NCBI GenBank assembly: GCA_963762825.1
Contig: CAVXLZ010000004.1
Coordinates: 62,001 to 126,000, forward strand
Reading direction: 5' to 3'
Length of the DNA: 64,000 nt
DNA from: Miltoncostaea sp963762825
GTDB lineage: Bacteria; Actinomycetota; Thermoleophilia; Miltoncostaeales; Miltoncostaeaceae
Position numbers and translations under genes: made by a program
The notes under the pieces: model-generated
Seen by the model: the letters and a program-made list of their open reading frames with translations, nothing else
Told to the model about the DNA's origin: nothing
Databases searched by the model: none
Part shown: positions 17,770-29,670 of the stretch, in pieces
How positions within the stretch are numbered: the stretch's first letter is position 1
Layout: every line of letters begins with the position of its first letter

Positions 17770-20423
17770 TCACGAGCGCCCTCGGTCCGGCTGGTGCGGT
17801 CCCGCTCCGCTCGGGAGGTTGTGGGTGAAGCGCGCCGCCCGCCGGTGGATGCGGCGCTCGTGGCGCTCGGCGTGACTCGGCCGGGCGCGGTGGGGCCGCG
17901 CCTGGATCGCGTAGAAGCGGGCCTTTGCGACCTCGACCAGCAGCAGGTAGCCGGCGATCATCCCGAGAAGGATCAGGAAGAAGGCGAGCGGGAGCGTCGC
18001 GAACCCGAGCACCCCCGCCAGCGGCGTGAAGGGCAGGGCTGCCCCGATCGACGCCGCGGCGATCGGCAGCACGAACATCGGGCGGCTGGGGCGGCTGCGC
18101 AGGAACGGCACGCGCCGGGTGCGGATGACGTAGATCACGAGCGTCTGGGTGGCGAGCGACTCCACGAACCAGCCGCTCCGGAACTCGTCGGTGCTGGCGT
18201 TCAGCACCACGAGGAGCACGAAGAAGATGAGGAAGTCGAAGACCGAGCTGAGCGGCCCGAAGACGGCCATGAAGCGGCGGACGAAGGCGATGTCCCATGC
18301 GGCGGGGCGGGCGAGGACCTCGGAATCGACGCGGTCGCTCGGGATCGCCAGCTGACCGGCGTCGTAGAGCAGGTTGTTCAGCAGGATCTGCGAGGGCAGC
18401 ATCGGCAGGAACGACAGGAAAAGCGACGCGCCCGCCGCGCTGAACATGTTCCCGAAGTTCGACGAGGTCGCCATCAGCACGTACTTGAGGGTGTTGGCGA
18501 AGATCCGCCGTCCCTCGATGATCCCGTCGGCGAGCACCCCGAGGTCCTTGTCGAGCAGGACGATGTCGGCGGCGTCCTTGGCGACGTCGGTGGCCGAGTC
18601 GACTGAGATCCCGACGTCGGCGGCGTGCAGAGCGACCGCGTCGTTGACGCCGTCGCCCAGGAAGGCGACGTCGGCGCCGTTGCGCCGGGCGATCGCCACC
18701 AGACGCGACTTCTGATCGGGGCCAACGCGCCCGAAGATCGTCGTGCGCGGTATCGCCTCGGCGAGGGCGTCATCGTCGAGGCGCGCGATCTCGGCCCCGT
18801 TGAGGACGCCCTCGACCGGGAGGCCGATGTCGCGGCAGACCCGCGCGGCCACCGTGCCGTTGTCGCCGGTGATCACCTTGACCGCCACGCCCAGCCCCGA
18901 CAGGGCGGCGATCGCGGCTGCCGCGTCGGCCTTCGGCCGGTCGAAGAAGGTAAGGAAGCCGGCAAGACGCAGATCGCGCTCGTCGCCGACCGAGGGCTCG
19001 GCCAACCCGGGCGCCGGGCGCGTGGCGACCGCCACGACGCGGGCTCCGTCCGCGAAGAGCCTCTCCAAGGTCGTGCGGGCGGCCTCAGAAACCTCGCGGC
19101 AGCGGTCGAGGACGGCCTCGGGCGCTCCCTTGGCGATGAGAACCTCTGCCCCATCGGGAGCGCGGACCACGACCGACCCCCGCTGGCGATCGTGGTCGAA
19201 CGGCAGCAGCCCCAGGCGTTCCCAGGCCGGCGCGCCCTCCGCGGCACTCCGCAAAGGCGCCGCCTGCGGGGCGGCGAGGAGCGCGACATCGAGCGCATTG
19301 CCGCCCACCGGGCCGGCGTCGGTCATCGCCGCCTCGTTGCACAGCAGGCCGAGCCGGAGCACGTCGGTCGCGGGCCGCCCCTCGCCGTCGAGGGCCTCGT
19401 GGAAGGTGATCGCGCCCTCGGTGAGGGTGCCGGTCTTGTCGGTGAAGAGCACCTCGACGTTGCCGAGGTCCTCGATCGTCACCAGGCGCTTCACGAGCAC
19501 GCGCTTGCGGGCGAGGGCGCGCGATCCGCTCGACAGGCTCACCGAGACGATGGCCGGCAGCAACTGGGGCGTGATGCCGATCGCGATCGCGAGCGAGAAC
19601 AGCAGCGCATTGATCAGAGGTCGCGAGAGGGCCACGTTGATGACGAAGATCGACACGGTGAGGACACCCGCGACTCTCACGAGCAGGCCCGAGAAGCTGC
19701 GCAGCCCCGCCTGGAACGCCGTCTCGGCCTGGCGCTCGCCGAGGCCCAGGGAGATCCTGCCGAAGGCCGTCGCGGTGCCGGTGGCGACGACGACGCCACG
19801 ACCGGCGCCCTGGTGGACGACCGTGCCCATCAGGGCGCACGGCGGCAGGTCGAGGGCCGAGGTGGCGGCGGCGATCGCCGGAACCGACTTGGCCACCGGC
19901 AGCGACTCGCCGGTGAGCACGGCCTCGTCGCACTCCAGGCGCGTGGCCTCCAGCAGCCTCAGATCGGCCGGGACGATGTCGCCGACGCGGATCGCGACGA
20001 CGTCCCCCGGTACGAGCTGGGCCGTGGGTAGCGCCACCTGCGCGCCGTCGCGCCAGACGAGCGCGGTGTGGTGGATGCCGGCGTGCAGGGCGGCGACGGC
20101 GGTCGCGGCCCGGTACTCGTTGACGAAGCCGAGGCCGACGCTGAGCGCGACGATCGCGGCGATGATCCCGGCGCCGGACGGGTCGCCGGTCAGCGCCGAG
20201 ACCCCCGCCGCGGCCAGGAGCAGGATCAGCAGCGGGTTGCGGAGCTGGCGGACGAGCACCTCGAACGCCGTGACCCGGTGGACACGCAGGGCGTTCGGGC
20301 CGACGGCCTGCAGGCGCGCGGCGGCCTCCTCGCCACCGAGCCCGTCCCGATCCCCCCCACCCGCTCGAGGGCGATCTCGGGCGACAGCGTCGCGGCGCTC
20401 GCCACGTCGATCGGCCCGGTCAC
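17770..20423 (-). CDS. mgtA: MgtA-type magnesium P-type ATPase, frame interrupted
   Basis: A P3B-type ATPase of about 884 residues if one base is restored. From 20423 (GTG) the first frame gives a normal N-terminus (TLSPEIALERVGG) and then runs off. The continuation DGLGGEEAAARLQAVGPNALRVHR lies in the next frame. The switch point is a run of seven C on the plus strand (20352-20358); an eighth would join the frames. The rest is intact: TGES motif, PQLLPAIVSVSL, phosphorylated Asp in FTDKTGTLTEG, GDGVNDAVAL, and the MgtA-specific LLYDAGQLAIPSDRVD. It would import Mg2+. It starts 7 bases after the pump gene at 20430-23138. Confidence 0.85.
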
Positions 20424-20429
20424 GGGAAG

Positions 20430-23138
<2,709 letters not shown>

Positions 23139-23270
23139 CCGTCCGCCACGACGGCATCTCCCACCGCCGGCCCGGAAAGCCCGCAGGCCGATCGTCCTGC
23201 CGACGTGCGGCTACGGCCGTCGTCTAGGGTTTTCGTCGGTGCGCCCCGGGACGACGGGAGAACCTAGGGA

Positions 23271-24194
23271 ATGACGGAGACCGAGACTTCCATCGGACTC
23301 CCGGCCATCCGGGTCGAGGGCCTGAGCAAGCACTACGACGGCACCGCCGTGGTGGACGACGTGAGCTTCACGGTGGACACCGGCGAGGTCGTGGGAATCC
23401 TGGGCCCGAACGGGGCCGGAAAAACCACCACCGTCGAGATCCTCGAGGGACACCGCGCGCGCACGGCAGGATCCGTGGAGGTGCTCGGGGTGGATCCGTG
23501 GACGGGAGGACGCGCGTTCCGCGAGAGGATCGGAATCGTGCTGCAGTCGGCGGGTATCGAGCGCGAGCTGACCCCACGCGAGGCGCTGCGGGGCTTTCGC
23601 GACCTCTACCCCAGGCGGCGCGATATCGATGAGGTCCTCCGTGTGGTGGGTCTCAGCGAGAAGTCGGGCGCGCGCATCGGCACGCTCTCGGGCGGCCAGC
23701 GCCGTCGCCTCGATCTGGCCCTCGGCCTGATCGGCGACCCCGATCTCCTGTTCCTCGATGAGCCGACGACCGGCTTCGATCCTGCGGCGCGGCGTGAGGC
23801 GTGGGCCCTGATCGAGCGCCTGCGCGGCCTCGGAAAGACCGTGCTCCTCACCACTCACTACCTCGACGAGGCGCAGAACCTGGCCGACCGGGTGCTCGTG
23901 CTCTCCCGCGGCCGCATCGTGGCGAGCGGGGCACCGGGAGAGATCGGATCGCACCACTCCCGGACGATCGTGCGCTTCCGGCTGCCCGCCGGGATCGACC
24001 CCGAGGGGCTGCCGGACTGCGGCGGGCAGGTCACGGTGGAGGGGCGTGAGGTGCAGATCGCGATGGAGAACGCCACGCGCGGCCTCCACGACCTCACCCG
24101 ATGGGCCGTCGCCGCCGGGATCGAGCTCGAGGGCCTGGAGATCGGGCGGCGCAGCCTGGAGGAGGCGTATCTCGAGGTGATCGGTGAGCGGTAG
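23271..24194 (+). CDS. ABC exporter ATP-binding protein (DrrA-like)
   Basis: A 307-residue ATPase of the drug/polysaccharide exporter branch. It has Walker A GPNGAGKTTTVEILEGHR at about residue 44, a Q-loop with GIVLQSAGIERELT, the signature LSGGQRRRLDLALGLIGDP, Walker B LLFLDEPTTGFDP and LLTTHYLDEAQNLADR. The C-terminal 80 residues include the regulatory DrrA-type extension. Its stop overlaps the start of the permease gene by 11 bases. The two genes face away from the P-type ATPase pair across a 132-base intergenic region. Confidence 0.92.
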   Translation: MTETETSIGLPAIRVEGLSKHYDGTAVVDDVSFTVDTGEVVGILGPNGAGKTTTVEILEGHRARTAGSVEVLGVDPWTGGRAFRERIGIVLQSAGIERELTPREALRGFRDLYPRRRDIDEVLRVVGLSEKSGARIGTLSGGQRRRLDLALGLIGDPDLLFLDEPTTGFDPAARREAWALIERLRGLGKTVLLTTHYLDEAQNLADRVLVLSRGRIVASGAPGEIGSHHSRTIVRFRLPAGIDPEGLPDCGGQVTVEGREVQIAMENATRGLHDLTRWAVAAGIELEGLEIGRRSLEEAYLEVIGER

Positions 24195-24984
24195 CGGCGC
24201 ACGGGTGGCCCACGAGCTGGCGCTCACGGCGCAGCAGATCGGTTATCAGAACCGGATATTCCGGCGCACCCCGGTCGCCGCGTTCTTCACTCTCGCCTTC
24301 CCGCTGATCCTGCTGGTGCTGTTCGATGCGCTCTTTTCCGGGAGCATCGACGTACCGGACGGGACCGTGTCGGTCGCGCAGTTCTACGCGCCCGGACTGG
24401 CGGTATTCGCAGCGGCCACGGCGACCTACACCAACCTCGCCACGCAGCTCTCGATCGCCCGCGACGACGGGATCCTGAAACGGGTCCGAGGAACCCCGAT
24501 GCCCCCCTGGCTGTACATGGCCGGCCAGATCGGCAACGCGATCCTCGTGGCGGCGGGAGCCGTGGTGCTGATGATCGCGGTGGGTGGGCTCGCCTACGAC
24601 CTCCAGGTCCGGGCCGAGGCCATCCCCGCCGTCGTCATCGCGTTCGTGGTCGGGGTGGCGAGCTTCGCGGCCCTCGGCCTCGCCGTGGCCGCGCTCATCC
24701 CGAACGGCAACGCCGCGCCCGCGGTGACGAACGCGACCATCCTGCCGCTCGCATTCGTCTCCAACGTCTTCATCCCCCTGCAGAACCCGCCCGCATGGAT
24801 CGAGATCGTCGGCGCCGTGTTCCCGCTCAAGCCTTTCGTCGAGGCGTTCTCGAGGCCGTTCCTGCCCGGCGCGAGCGGCTTCGGCGTCGAGTGGGCAGAG
24901 CTCGGCGTGGTCGCGGCGTGGGGCGTGGGCGCGGGAGTCCTGGCGGCGCTCAGGTTCCGCTGGGAGCCGAACGCGCGAACCTGA
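24184..24984 (+). CDS. ABC-2 type transporter permease
   Basis: A 266-residue permease with six hydrophobic segments (about 32-52, 68-85, 112-138, 145-170, 178-195 and 235-255). It has the ABC-2 features YQNRIFRRTPVAAFFTLAFPL and DDGILKRVRGTPMPPWLYMAG, a conserved loop of DrrB-like exporters. FIPLQNPPAWIEIVGAVFPLKPFVEA is the typical C-terminal re-entrant region. GTG at 24184 overlaps the ATPase gene, so the pair is translationally coupled. The exported compound is unknown. Confidence 0.9.
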   Translation: MSGSGARVAHELALTAQQIGYQNRIFRRTPVAAFFTLAFPLILLVLFDALFSGSIDVPDGTVSVAQFYAPGLAVFAAATATYTNLATQLSIARDDGILKRVRGTPMPPWLYMAGQIGNAILVAAGAVVLMIAVGGLAYDLQVRAEAIPAVVIAFVVGVASFAALGLAVAALIPNGNAAPAVTNATILPLAFVSNVFIPLQNPPAWIEIVGAVFPLKPFVEAFSRPFLPGASGFGVEWAELGVVAAWGVGAGVLAALRFRWEPNART

Positions 24985-25132
24985 CCCCTCGGCCTCGGGC
25001 AATCCGAGCCGGGACCGCATCTCTCCGCGCCCCCCATCCGAGTCGCCCCCGATGGTTGGGCACCCGGAAGGGGCATAGCGTCGGTTCCATCCAGGCCCCG
25101 GGCGGGCCGAGAGCCGAGTGGATGGGGATGAG

Positions 25133-25898
25133 ATGTCCGGTGCCACGAGAGAGAATCGGGTCGCGATCGTGACGGGCGGTGCGGCGGGCATCGGCCGTGC
25201 GACGGCACTGGCGTTCGCGGAGCGCGGCGTCGCCGTGGTGATCGCCGACGTCAAGGAGACCGAGGGGCAGGAGTTCGCCCGTGGCCTGCGCGAGCGGGGC
25301 CGGCGGGCGCTCTTCGTGGCGACCGACGTCTCACGGGCGGACGACGTTCGACCGGATGGTGCGGGCCGCCACGGAGGAGTTCGGGCACCTGGACTGGGCC
25401 TTCAACAACGCCGGCATCGAGGGCCCGACAGCCCCGGCCACCGAGCTCTCCGAGGCGGATTTCGACCGGGTCGTCGCCGTGAACCTGAAGAGCACCTGGC
25501 TGTGCATGCGCCGGCAGATCCCGCTCATGGTCGAGGCGGGCGGCGGCGCCATCGTGAACTGCGCCTCGATCGCCGGCCTGGTGGGCTTCCCGGGCATCAG
25601 CGCCTACGTGGCGAGCAAGCACGGGATCATCGGCCTGACCCGCACGGCCGCACTCGAGAACGCCCAGGCCGGCGTGCGCGTCAACGCCGTCTGCCCCGGA
25701 GTGATCCGGACCGAGATGATCGAGCGCTTCACCCACGGCGACCCCTCCGCCGAGGCGGCCCTGACCGGAGCTGAGCCGGTCGGACGGATGGGCACGCCCG
25801 AGGAGGTTGCCGCCCTGGTCGTATGGCTGTGCTCGGACGAGGCGAGCTTCATCACCGGCGCCGCCGTCCCGGTCGACGGTGGGTGGACCGCGCAGTAG
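25133..25898 (+). CDS. short-chain dehydrogenase/reductase, frame interrupted
   Basis: A classical SDR of about 254 residues split by one extra base near 25346. The first frame gives VAIVTGGAAGIGRATALAFA (TGxxxGxG cofactor motif) up to VSRADD. The next frame continues FDRMVRAATEEFGHLDWAFNNAGIEG (NNAG motif), then NCASIAGLVG with the catalytic Ser, YVASKHG (YxxxK) and the closing ITGAAVPVDGGW. Removing one base at about 25346 joins both into a normal enzyme. An Asp after the second strand (VIADVKE) points to NAD(H). The substrate is unknown. It stands alone between the exporter genes and the ferritin-like gene. Confidence 0.82.
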
Positions 25899-26026
25899 CC
25901 CGCCGATCCCATCCGGAGGAGCCGGCCGGTGCTTAGCCGGGGCGGCGAGCGGGTAGCACCGACCCGGGTGCGCGGACCGTCGCTGCGGCGGGGATCCGCG
26001 GGACGAGCGAAAGACAGGAGAGCGAG

Positions 26027-26527
26027 ATGACCACCACAGCCGGGATCCTCGACAAGTCGCAGACGTCGGAGCGCGAGGACCTCGTGCAGCTCCTGACGAC
26101 GGCCTACTGGATGGAGATCGAGACGGTGATGAACTACATCGCCAACTCCACCAACCCCGACGGCGTGCGCGCCCAGGAGATCATCGAGTCCCTGCGCGCG
26201 GACATCACCGAGGAGCTCGGTCACGCCCAGCAGTTCGCGAGTCGCATCAAGGAGCTCTACGGCGTGGTGCCGGCGTCCCAGTCGTTCTCGGCGTCACAGA
26301 GCTACCTCCAGCCGCCGGACCAGCAGACCGACATCGTGCACGTCATCCGGGGCGTCATCGAAGCCGAGAGCGGGGCGATCTCCCACTACGAGCGGATCAT
26401 CGAGGCCTGCGAGGGACGCGACCCGGTGACCCAGGACATGGTGGTCGCGATCCTGCGCGACGAGCAGCAGCACCGCCGGCTGTTCGAGGGCTTCCTCCGC
26501 GAATACGAGGTGGAAGGTCGCGCCTGA
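26027..26527 (+). CDS. ferritin-like diiron protein
   Basis: A 166-residue four-helix-bundle protein. Iron-ligand patterns are visible: E in TAYWMEIETVMNYIA, EExxH in TEELGHAQQFA, E in GVIEAESGAISHYERII, and ExxH in RDEQQHRRLFEGF. Spacing and length fit the bacterioferritin/ferritin-like superfamily. It may store iron or act as a diiron oxidase; no heme-binding Met is obvious. The ATG follows GGAGAGCGAG. Its stop is 5 bases from the end of the convergent STAS gene. Confidence 0.85.
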   Translation: MTTTAGILDKSQTSEREDLVQLLTTAYWMEIETVMNYIANSTNPDGVRAQEIIESLRADITEELGHAQQFASRIKELYGVVPASQSFSASQSYLQPPDQQTDIVHVIRGVIEAESGAISHYERIIEACEGRDPVTQDMVVAILRDEQQHRRLFEGFLREYEVEGRA

Positions 26528-26532
26528 GGCCA

Positions 26533-26859
26533 TCAGCCGGTACGCACGTCCATGTTGAGATGGAGCAGGGCCATCTCGAACGCCCGCCGGACGGGCCCGT
26601 CGTCGGCGAGGACGATCCGCAGTCGGGCTCCGCGATGCTGCTCCACCGTGCGCCGCACCTCGAGGATCGACGCGAGACCGGTCGAGTCGATCATGTCGAG
26701 CGCGCGCAGATCGATCTCCAGCCGGACGCCCTCCCCGAGCACGGCCGACACCGAGGCGATGAAGCGGCCCCTCGATGCGATGTCGAGGCCGCCGGTCACG
26801 GTGACGCGAGCGCGCCCTTCGGCCTGCGCCACGGCGATGCGCCCGTCGGATCCCCTCAT
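26533..26859 (-). CDS. STAS-domain anti-sigma factor antagonist
   Basis: A 108-residue STAS protein. The core contains VTVTGGLDIASRGRF, LEIDLRALDMIDSTGLASIL (with the DSTG phospho-acceptor serine, about residue 60) and a C-terminal VRRAFEMALLHLNMDV. Such proteins release sigma factors by binding an anti-sigma kinase, and are switched off by phosphorylation of the DSTG serine. The ATG at 26857-26859 gives the usual N-terminus; upstream in-frame sequence is Arg-rich and unlikely to be coding. No partner kinase is in this window. Confidence 0.82.
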   Translation of the reverse strand: MRGSDGRIAVAQAEGRARVTVTGGLDIASRGRFIASVSAVLGEGVRLEIDLRALDMIDSTGLASILEVRRTVEQHRGARLRIVLADDGPVRRAFEMALLHLNMDVRTG

Positions 26860-26991
26860 GCCGTTTCGCCCTGCGCGCCCCGCGCCCCGCATGCCCTGCA
26901 AGCGTGCGCACCGCCACGCCGGGGACGGACGGTTTGAGGGCCCCTCACCGGGGAATCCCCTCCGCACCCACGAATCGAAGGAGGGAGCCCG

Positions 26992-27150
26992 ATGACGACC
27001 GATCGCCGCAAGGACGAGCCCGAGCGGAAGGACGAGCCCGAACACAAGGACGAGCCCGAACGCGAGGACGAGGACGCTCTGGTGGACGAGAGCGAGAAGG
27101 AGTCGTTTCCGAGCTCCGACCCGCCCTCCCGCGGCGCCCCGGGGATCTGA
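26992..27150 (+). CDS. small charged repeat protein
   Basis: A 52-residue highly charged protein with three near-identical six-residue repeats (KDEPER/KDEPEH/KDEPER), encoded by an 18-base direct repeat from about 27010 to 27066. It ends in DESEKESFPSSDPPSRG. The ESFPxSDPPS ending recurs in many small actinobacterial and proteobacterial proteins of unknown role. A strong ribosome site (GGAGGGAG) precedes the ATG, supporting expression. It is expected to be disordered. Confidence 0.65.
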   Translation: MTTDRRKDEPERKDEPEHKDEPEREDEDALVDESEKESFPSSDPPSRGAPGI

Positions 27151-27177
27151 CGATCCCCGGCCCGGTGGGGCGCGCAC

Positions 27178-27366
27178 TCACGAGCCACGCTCCACCTGCT
27201 TCGCACCTGCCGCGTCGGCGTCGTGGGACACCCTGTCCTCGCGCTCTTCGTCCTCGTCGCGGGTGGGCTCCTCGGCGGGGGTCTCCCGAGATGGGCGTGC
27301 GGTGTACGAGCCCACGTCGTCGTGGGGCGGATCGGCGCGTCGGTCGAGATCGTCTGGGCCGGTCAT
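27178..27366 (-). CDS. small acidic, probably disordered protein
   Basis: A 62-residue hydrophilic protein (MTGPDDLDRRADPPHDDVGSY at the start, DEDEEREDRVS in the second half) with no hydrophobic core, so probably disordered. The ATG at 27364-27366 is preceded by GAGGAG at good spacing. No family is recognised. It converges on the small repeat-protein gene; the two similar low-complexity genes lie tail to tail between the STAS and antiporter genes. Confidence 0.5.
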   Translation of the reverse strand: MTGPDDLDRRADPPHDDVGSYTARPSRETPAEEPTRDEDEEREDRVSHDADAAGAKQVERGS

Positions 27367-27517
27367 GTGCGACTCCTCACCGTGGGAGAACGTCGGGTAG
27401 CCCCCGACAGCTACCCCCGGCGAACCGGTTCGAATCGAGGCCACCGCGCAACCGGACGGGGGGCTCCTGACGGGCCTGCCGGCCGTCGCACCGGGAATCG
27501 GGGCGCCGGACCTCTAC

Positions 27518-28739
27518 GTGGTCGCGCTCGCGTTCGGCGGGCTCGCGGTGCTGGTGGCGATCCTGACGCTGAGCCACCACAGCGGGCGCTCGTTCTCGCC
27601 CGCGATGGTGTACCTCACGATGGGGGTCCTCGGGGCCGTCGGCGTTGCGCTGCTCGACGCCCCGTGGTTCACCGCCGTGGGAGACGCGGACGTGCTGGAG
27701 CGGCTCAGCGAGCTCTCGGTGATCGTGGCGCTCTTCGCCACCGGCCTGCGGATCGACCACGCCCTCCGGCTTCGCGAGTGGCGCACGACCCTGCTCCTCC
27801 TGGGGGTGGTGATGCCGGTGACGATGGTCGCGGTCGCGGCCCTGGGCTTCTGGGGGATGGGGCTCTCGCTGGGAGCCGCGATCGTGCTCGCGGCCGCGCT
27901 GGCCCCGACCGACCCGGTTCTCGCGGGAGACCTCGGCGTGCCGGCGCCCGGAGAGGGCGACCAGGGCGAACCGGCATTCGCCCTCACCTCGGAGGCGGGC
28001 CTGAACGACGGGCTGGCCTTCCCCTTCGTCTTCCTCGGGCTGGTGGTGGCATCCGGATCAGGGGCGGCCTCGTTCGTCGAGTGGTTCGCCGCCGACGTGG
28101 TGTGGGCGATCTCGGCGGGCATCGCCATCGGTGCCGCCGTGGGATGGGGAATCGCCGCGGTGGCGGTGCGCCTGCGCGATCGCGAGCTCCTGTTCGACCG
28201 GGCTCGACGGGTGGGCCGCGGTGGGCGCCGTGCTCGCGGTCTACGGCGTGGCGGAGATCGCCGGTGCATACGGGTTCCTGGCCGCCTTCGCCGGGGGCAT
28301 CGCCTTTCGCCGCTACGAGCGCGATCACGAGTACAACGCCGGGGTCCACACCGGGGCGGAGGCCCTGGAGCGCGCGCTGGAGCTGACCCTGATCCTCTTC
28401 CTCGGCAGCCTGCTGACGCTGGAGGGCCTGGGCGTCGCCGGCTGGTGGGGAGTGGTGGTGGCGGCAGCGCTGATCCTCGTGGTCCGCCCCCTCGCCACCG
28501 TCGTCAGCCTCCGGCGCTGCCGGCTGAGCGGCCGGGAGCGGATCTACGTGGGGTTCTTCGGCATCCGCGGAATCGGATCGATCTACTACGCCGCCGCCGC
28601 GCTCGGCTCGGGCATCCTCCGGCCCGACGAATCAGAGGCCATCATCTGGACGGTCGTGGTGGTGGTCTGCATCTCCATCGTGCTCCACGGGCTCTCGGCC
28701 TCCGCCCTCACCCGCCGGATGCTCGATCCGGCGCCATAG
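27518..28739 (+). CDS. CPA1-type Na+/H+ antiporter, frame interrupted
   Basis: A cation:proton antiporter of about 406 residues split by one extra base near 28199. The first frame gives about eight helices, including LAPTDPVLAGDLGV (the conserved TDP region) and SEAGLNDGLAFPFVF (the ND ion-binding motif, with typical Glu nearby). After the break the other frame continues GLDGWAAVGAVLAVYGVAEIAGAYGFLAAFAGG to FFGIRGIGSIYYAAAAL and RMLDPAP. Deleting the extra C joins FD to GLDG as in relatives. It would exchange Na+ or K+ for H+. The GTG start at 27518 is uncertain. Its end overlaps the convergent gene by 32 bases. Confidence 0.82.
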
Positions 28740-29172
28740 GCGGATCGTGCTCGGGAGACACCGGGCTCCCCGGGGCCTCGGGCGCTCGGCCGGTGGCCTC
28801 CTCCACCTCGCGCTCGATGCGGCCGTCCTCGCGCGCGAGAACGAGGAGGGCGCCGATGACCGCGGCGACGAGCGCCCCGACCGCCGCGAAGGCCACCGTG
28901 TACCCGATGGTCCCGCTCGCGCCTTCCACGTCGATGGGGCCGGGTGCGATCGCCATGACCAGACCGACGAGCGCTCCCGCCGCCGCACCGGCCGCCACGG
29001 ACCGCAGCGCGGCGGCTCCGAGCACCGTGCGCAAGCCGCGCCGCGAGCTGGGGTCGGCCGGGGGCGCCGGCGTGTCCGCTACGCGGGCGAGGGTCTCCTC
29101 GCGCGTCTCGGGCTCCGTGCGCGCGGGCCTGTCGTGCTGGATCGCGCGTCCGGGCGCTGGTTCGTCCATCAT
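28708..29172 (-). CDS. membrane protein with two central helices
   Basis: A 154-residue protein. A hydrophilic N-terminal region of about 50 residues (RTEPETREETLARVADTP) is followed by two hydrophobic segments at about residues 57-78 (AGAAAGALVGLVMAIAPGP) and 86-110 (IGYTVAFAAVGALVAAVIGALLVL). The tail is charged and Pro-rich. No family is recognised. The start is preceded by GGAGGG; either of two adjacent ATGs at 29167-29172 could be used. It converges on the antiporter gene with overlapping ends. Confidence 0.6.
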   Translation of the reverse strand: MMDEPAPGRAIQHDRPARTEPETREETLARVADTPAPPADPSSRRGLRTVLGAAALRSVAAGAAAGALVGLVMAIAPGPIDVEGASGTIGYTVAFAAVGALVAAVIGALLVLAREDGRIEREVEEATGRAPEAPGSPVSPEHDPPMAPDRASGG

Positions 29173-29298
29173 CCCTCCGATCGTCGCCTGCACCCCGGCT
29201 ACCCCCCCGGGACGGCGGGGAAACCGTGAGCGACCCATCGGAGTAGGATCGAGCGCCGCCCGCACAGTGCCCGCGCGGCGATCGAAAGGAGCCCCCTC

Positions 29299-29670
29299 AT
29301 GAACGAGCGCCGCGGGAGCGCCGGCGACGATGCGATGCCACTGCGCCTCAGCGCGCAGGTCCTGGATGCGGAGGTGGTGATCACCCTCCAGGGCGACCTC
29401 GACCTGGCCGGCCACAAGGCCCTGCTCGACCTGGTCGCGGACCAGCCCGTCGAGGGCCGGGCGCTGGAGCTGAAGGCGTCGGAGCTCTCGTTCATGGACT
29501 CCACAGGCTGCAAGGCGCTGCTCGACGTCCACTCGTCGGCCAGCGAGCGCGGCGCGACCTCGGTGGTGGTGGCCGTCTCACCGGCCGGCCCGGTGCACCG
29601 CATCCTTGAGCTGACGGGGCTGCTCTCACAGCTCGACGTGCGGCTCACCGAGGCCCCCCGGGGAGCCTGA
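29299..29670 (+). CDS. STAS-domain anti-sigma factor antagonist
   Basis: A 123-residue STAS protein with VVITLQGDLDLAGHKALLDLV, LELKASELSFMDSTGCKALLDVHSSA (DSTG phospho-site at about residue 68) and a C-terminal helix (VHRILELTGLLSQLDV). It is a typical stand-alone anti-anti-sigma factor; its role is to sequester an RsbW-like kinase when unphosphorylated. GAAAGGAG precedes the ATG. It shares only weak similarity with the other STAS protein at 26533-26859, so they probably serve different partners. Its end overlaps the convergent permease gene by 45 bases. Confidence 0.82.
   Translation: MNERRGSAGDDAMPLRLSAQVLDAEVVITLQGDLDLAGHKALLDLVADQPVEGRALELKASELSFMDSTGCKALLDVHSSASERGATSVVVAVSPAGPVHRILELTGLLSQLDVRLTEAPRGA

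Noticed and set aside
27010..27066. Short direct repeats as a possible CRISPR-like array
   Set aside because: The 18-base repeats are contiguous and in frame, encoding repeated KDEPE peptides; there are no spacers and no cas genes.
27415..27450. GGTTCGAATC as a T arm of another tRNA
   Set aside because: No acceptor, D or anticodon arm can be folded around it; it is the leader of the antiporter gene.
25346..28199. Programmed ribosomal frameshifting in the SDR and antiporter genes
   Set aside because: No slippery heptamer or downstream structure is evident at either join, and neither family is known to use recoding; single-base errors are simpler.
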